Assembly (NCBI GenBank): GCA_964568355.1
Contig: CAZMRK010000618.1
Location: 1-7,749, forward strand
Length of the DNA: 7,749 nucleotides
Reading direction: 5' to 3'
Origin: JAJPJX01 sp964568355
GTDB lineage: Bacteria; Acidobacteriota; Terriglobia; Bryobacterales; Bryobacteraceae
The stretch's first letter is position 1, and each line of letters starts with the position of its first letter. A program made the translations under genes and the position numbers. Positions 6,030-7,749 of this stretch are shown in pieces. The notes beneath the pieces are model-generated. The model was not told where the DNA came from. It ran no database searches and saw only the letters and a program-made list of their open reading frames with translations.

Positions 6030-6578
6030 TTACTTCTGGCCTTCCGCCTGACGCACGAACTCCACGTCGAGCGTAATCTTGATGTCTTCCCCCACCAGCA
6101 CGCCGCCGGTTTCAAGCGCGGCATTCCAGGTCAGGCCGAAATCCTTGCGGTTGATCTTCGTGGTGGCTGTCGCCCCGCTGCGCAGAAGGCCCCAGGGATC
6201 GCGGATCTCCGGCGTAGGTCCTTCCACCGCCAGCACCACCGGCCGCGTCACCCCGTGGATCGTCAGATCGCCGGTCACCTTCGCCTCTCCCTCTCCATCC
6301 GGCTCCACCTTGGTGCTTTTGAACGTAATGGTCGGGAATTTCTCGACATCCAGAAAATCCGCGCTCTTCAAATGCGCATCCCGCTGCGCTTCGCGCGTGC
6401 TGATCGAGGTGGCGTCGATAGTGATGTCTACAGCCGACTCCCGGTGGCTGTCCGCATCCACGGCTACCGTGCCGGTAATCTTCGTGAACTCGCCTCTCAC
6501 GTTCGAAATCATCATGTGACGGACCGAGAACTGGGCCGACGAGTGGGCCGGGTCAATCTGATAGGTGATCGTGCTCAT
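6030..6578 (-). CDS. YceI-family polyisoprenoid-binding-like protein, cytoplasmic form
   Basis: A 182-residue YceI-like protein, a lipocalin-like beta barrel. Known members bind a long isoprenoid or amide lipid; cellular roles vary, with stress links in some. It opens with the typical YQIDPAHSSAQFSVRHMMISNVRGEF pattern in outline (DPAHS at 9-13, FSVRH at 17-21, VRGEF at 27-31). FLDVEKFPTITFKS (75-88) and GDLTIHGVTRPV (103-114) follow, then NRKDFGLTWNAALETGG (143-159) and a final VGEDIKITLDVEF. There is no signal peptide, unlike periplasmic E. coli YceI, so it is predicted cytoplasmic. The ATG at 6578 is supported by AGGAGA six bases upstream (6590-6585) and by a strong promoter. No partner gene, such as a cytochrome b561, is adjacent. 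Family call secure, ligand unknown. Confidence 0.95.
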   Translation of the reverse strand: MSTITYQIDPAHSSAQFSVRHMMISNVRGEFTKITGTVAVDADSHRESAVDITIDATSISTREAQRDAHLKSADFLDVEKFPTITFKSTKVEPDGEGEAKVTGDLTIHGVTRPVVLAVEGPTPEIRDPWGLLRSGATATTKINRKDFGLTWNAALETGGVLVGEDIKITLDVEFVRQAEGQK

Positions 6579-6597
6579 CTAGGGTCTCCTGAATCCG

Positions 6598-6626
6598 AAT
6601 ATATACCTTACAACAACTATTGTCAA
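6598..6626 (-). promoter_or_regulatory. Near-consensus sigma-70 type promoter of the YceI gene
   Basis: On the minus strand, TTGACA (6626-6621) and TATATT (6603-6598) are separated by exactly 17 bases. Expected transcription start is near 6591, next to the AGGAGA ribosome-binding site, giving a leader of about 13 bases. It is the best promoter in the window and lies in a markedly AT-rich gap. Confidence 0.75.
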
Positions 6627-6629
6627 TAG
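6617..6629. promoter_or_regulatory. Possible operator over the -35 box of the YceI promoter
   Basis: CTATTG and CAATAG form a perfect inverted repeat around one central base and cover the whole -35 box. A second, wider inverted pair (TATACCT near 6602-6608, AGGTATA near 6643-6649) brackets the promoter. This is a typical place for a small dimeric repressor, but no regulator gene is in the window. Confidence 0.4.
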
Positions 6630-6663
6630 GAAATTTGGTTATAGGTATAAATTTGAACGCAGA

Positions 6664-6687
6664 AAGCTCCCCATACCTGCGGAGCTT
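6664..6687 (-). terminator. Probable terminator downstream of the DUF1501 gene
   Basis: AAGCTCC (6664-6670) and GGAGCTT (6681-6687) form a 7-bp stem with a 10-base loop, 15 bases past the DUF1501 stop codon. On the minus strand the trailing T-run is short (TTTCTG), so termination may be moderate. Confidence 0.55.
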
Positions 6688-6701
6688 CTTTGTTTTCTGG
6701 A

Positions 6702-7749
6702 TTATCCGAACAGATTGAGAACCGGCTCGCCCTTTACCAGTTCGCGCGGCTGCTTCAGATCGTTCAGCACTTCCATGGCCGGGTTGATCCCCAGCGCATA
6801 ATAGATCGTCGCCACCAGTTCGGTCGGGTGGACCGGATTCTCAGCCGGAGACGATGCCTGCGCGTCGGATTTGCCGTACATCACGCCGCGGCGCACTCCG
6901 GCGCCGGCCACCAGCGCCGTATAGCAATAGGGCCAGTGATCGCGGCCATCCGGAGAGTTCGTATTGCCCGATGTGCTGACGCCCAGCCGCGGGCTGCGCC
7001 CGAATTCGCCGGTTACCACCAGCAGCGTGTCGCTGAACAGGCCGCGCTGGTCCATATCCTCGATCAGCGCCGAAAGCGACCGGTCGAGCACCGGGCAGTG
7101 CAGATTCTTGAGCGGGCCGAAATTGGAGGAGTGCGTGTCCCAGGCCGTGGTTTCGGGGTCGCCGTTGGCCACCGAGGGCCAGTTTACCTGTACGAAGCGG
7201 CAGCCGGATTCGATCAGCCGCCGCGCCATCAGCGTGCTTTGTCCGAACGTGGTGCGCCCGTAGCGCTCGCGCACCTTATCGGGCTCTTTGGTCAAGTCGA
7301 AAGCATCCCGCGCCTTGCCGGAGAGCACCAGGTCGAAGGCTTTGCCGTAGTATTCAGTGAGCGCATAGGAGTCGACGGCCTTTTCCAACTCTTTCATCGA
7401 CCCGTTGATGCCCTTCAGCAGCGAGAAACGGTCCTTCAGGCGCTCCGGCGGCACATCGGCGCGCAGCGAAAGATCCTCCAGCTTCACTTCCTTATTGGGA
7501 TCCTGGTACAGGCGATAGGGATCGTAGGCCTTGCCCAGGAAGCCCGCCGCGCCGCCTTTGCCGATCACGTTGCTCTCCTGCAGCGGGCGCGGCATCTCGA
7601 CAAACGGTAGCATCGGTCCTTCCGGCGGCTTCATCTTCGCCACGTGACAGCCCATGTGCGGGAAATCGCGAGGCGAAGGCGGCTCCAGTTGTCCGGAGGG
7701 CGACACCTTGTCCGGCGGATATCCGGTCATCATCTGGTAGATCGCGGCC
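6702..7749 (-). CDS. DUF1501 family protein, N-terminus beyond the window edge
   Basis: C-terminal 347 or so residues of a DUF1501 protein, a relative of the sulfatase/alkaline phosphatase superfamily that is very common in Acidobacteriota and Planctomycetota. The reading frame is open to the right edge and begins inside the family pattern (AIYQMMTGYPP), so the ATG pair near 7733 is internal. About 120-140 residues, including the usual Tat signal, are missing. Landmarks are the segment before WDTHSSNF (coding near 7120-7145), LIEDMDQRGLFSDTLLVV, TGEFGRSP, GRDHWPYCYTALVAGAG and HPTELVATIYYALGINP. The Asp/His-rich WDTH and GRDHW motifs are the likely metal sites. Members are usually encoded beside a DUF1549/DUF1553 cytochrome-like protein, which here would lie to the right, outside the window. 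The biochemical function is not established. Confidence 0.94.
   Translation of the reverse strand, partial: AAIYQMMTGYPPDKVSPSGQLEPPSPRDFPHMGCHVAKMKPPEGPMLPFVEMPRPLQESNVIGKGGAAGFLGKAYDPYRLYQDPNKEVKLEDLSLRADVPPERLKDRFSLLKGINGSMKELEKAVDSYALTEYYGKAFDLVLSGKARDAFDLTKEPDKVRERYGRTTFGQSTLMARRLIESGCRFVQVNWPSVANGDPETTAWDTHSSNFGPLKNLHCPVLDRSLSALIEDMDQRGLFSDTLLVVTGEFGRSPRLGVSTSGNTNSPDGRDHWPYCYTALVAGAGVRRGVMYGKSDAQASSPAENPVHPTELVATIYYALGINPAMEVLNDLKQPRELVKGEPVLNLFG

Noticed and set aside
6690..7610. A 306-codon plus-strand open frame across the DUF1501 gene
   Set aside because: It is composed of His/Arg-rich shadow sequence with no recognisable domain, while the minus strand matches DUF1501 to its end.
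7728..7733. ATG pair near 7733 as the start of the DUF1501 protein
   Set aside because: The frame continues open to the window edge through family-typical residues (AIYQ), and the protein would lack the conserved N-terminal part.

Overview
The window is GC-rich bacterial chromosome. Gene content and style point to an Acidobacteriota-like organism (Solibacter/Bryobacter type). The signs are a DUF1501 protein, a TTG-started secreted M19 peptidase, a Tat-exported member of an unrecognised protein family, GTG/TTG starts and dispersed-looking palindromes between genes. Planctomycetota or Verrucomicrobiota cannot be excluded from sequence alone. No tRNA, rRNA, CRISPR array, transposase or phage gene was seen.

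Layout from left to right. (1) Positions 1-1167, minus strand: a secreted M19-type metallo-dipeptidase, cut by the window edge a few residues before its C-terminus. (2) A divergent promoter region at 1168-1256. (3) Two tandem plus-strand paralogues, 1257-2519 and 2526-3701, six bases apart. The first carries a Tat-like signal and the second does not. They close with a strong intrinsic terminator at 3700-3727. (4) A repeat-rich spacer at 3702-3932 with two near-identical palindromes and an 18-bp tandem repeat. (5) A plus-strand pair, 3933-5027 and 5039-6028: a DUF1537-type four-carbon acid sugar kinase followed by a PdxA-family dehydrogenase. (6) A convergent minus-strand YceI gene at 6030-6578 with a near-consensus promoter. 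(7) A minus-strand DUF1501 protein at 6702-7749, cut at its N-terminus by the right edge.

The clearest metabolic unit is the kinase/PdxA-like pair. In characterised bacteria this combination phosphorylates D-threonate or D-erythronate at C4, then oxidises and decarboxylates it to dihydroxyacetone phosphate, so this PdxA is probably catabolic and not for vitamin B6 synthesis. The least understood part is the tandem paralogue pair. Its N-terminal pattern resembles a Gfo/Idh/MocA-type Rossmann domain that has lost the glycine motif. One copy appears to be exported and the other cytoplasmic. They lie directly before the acid-sugar operon, which would fit a carbohydrate role, but a terminator separates them and no function can be assigned.
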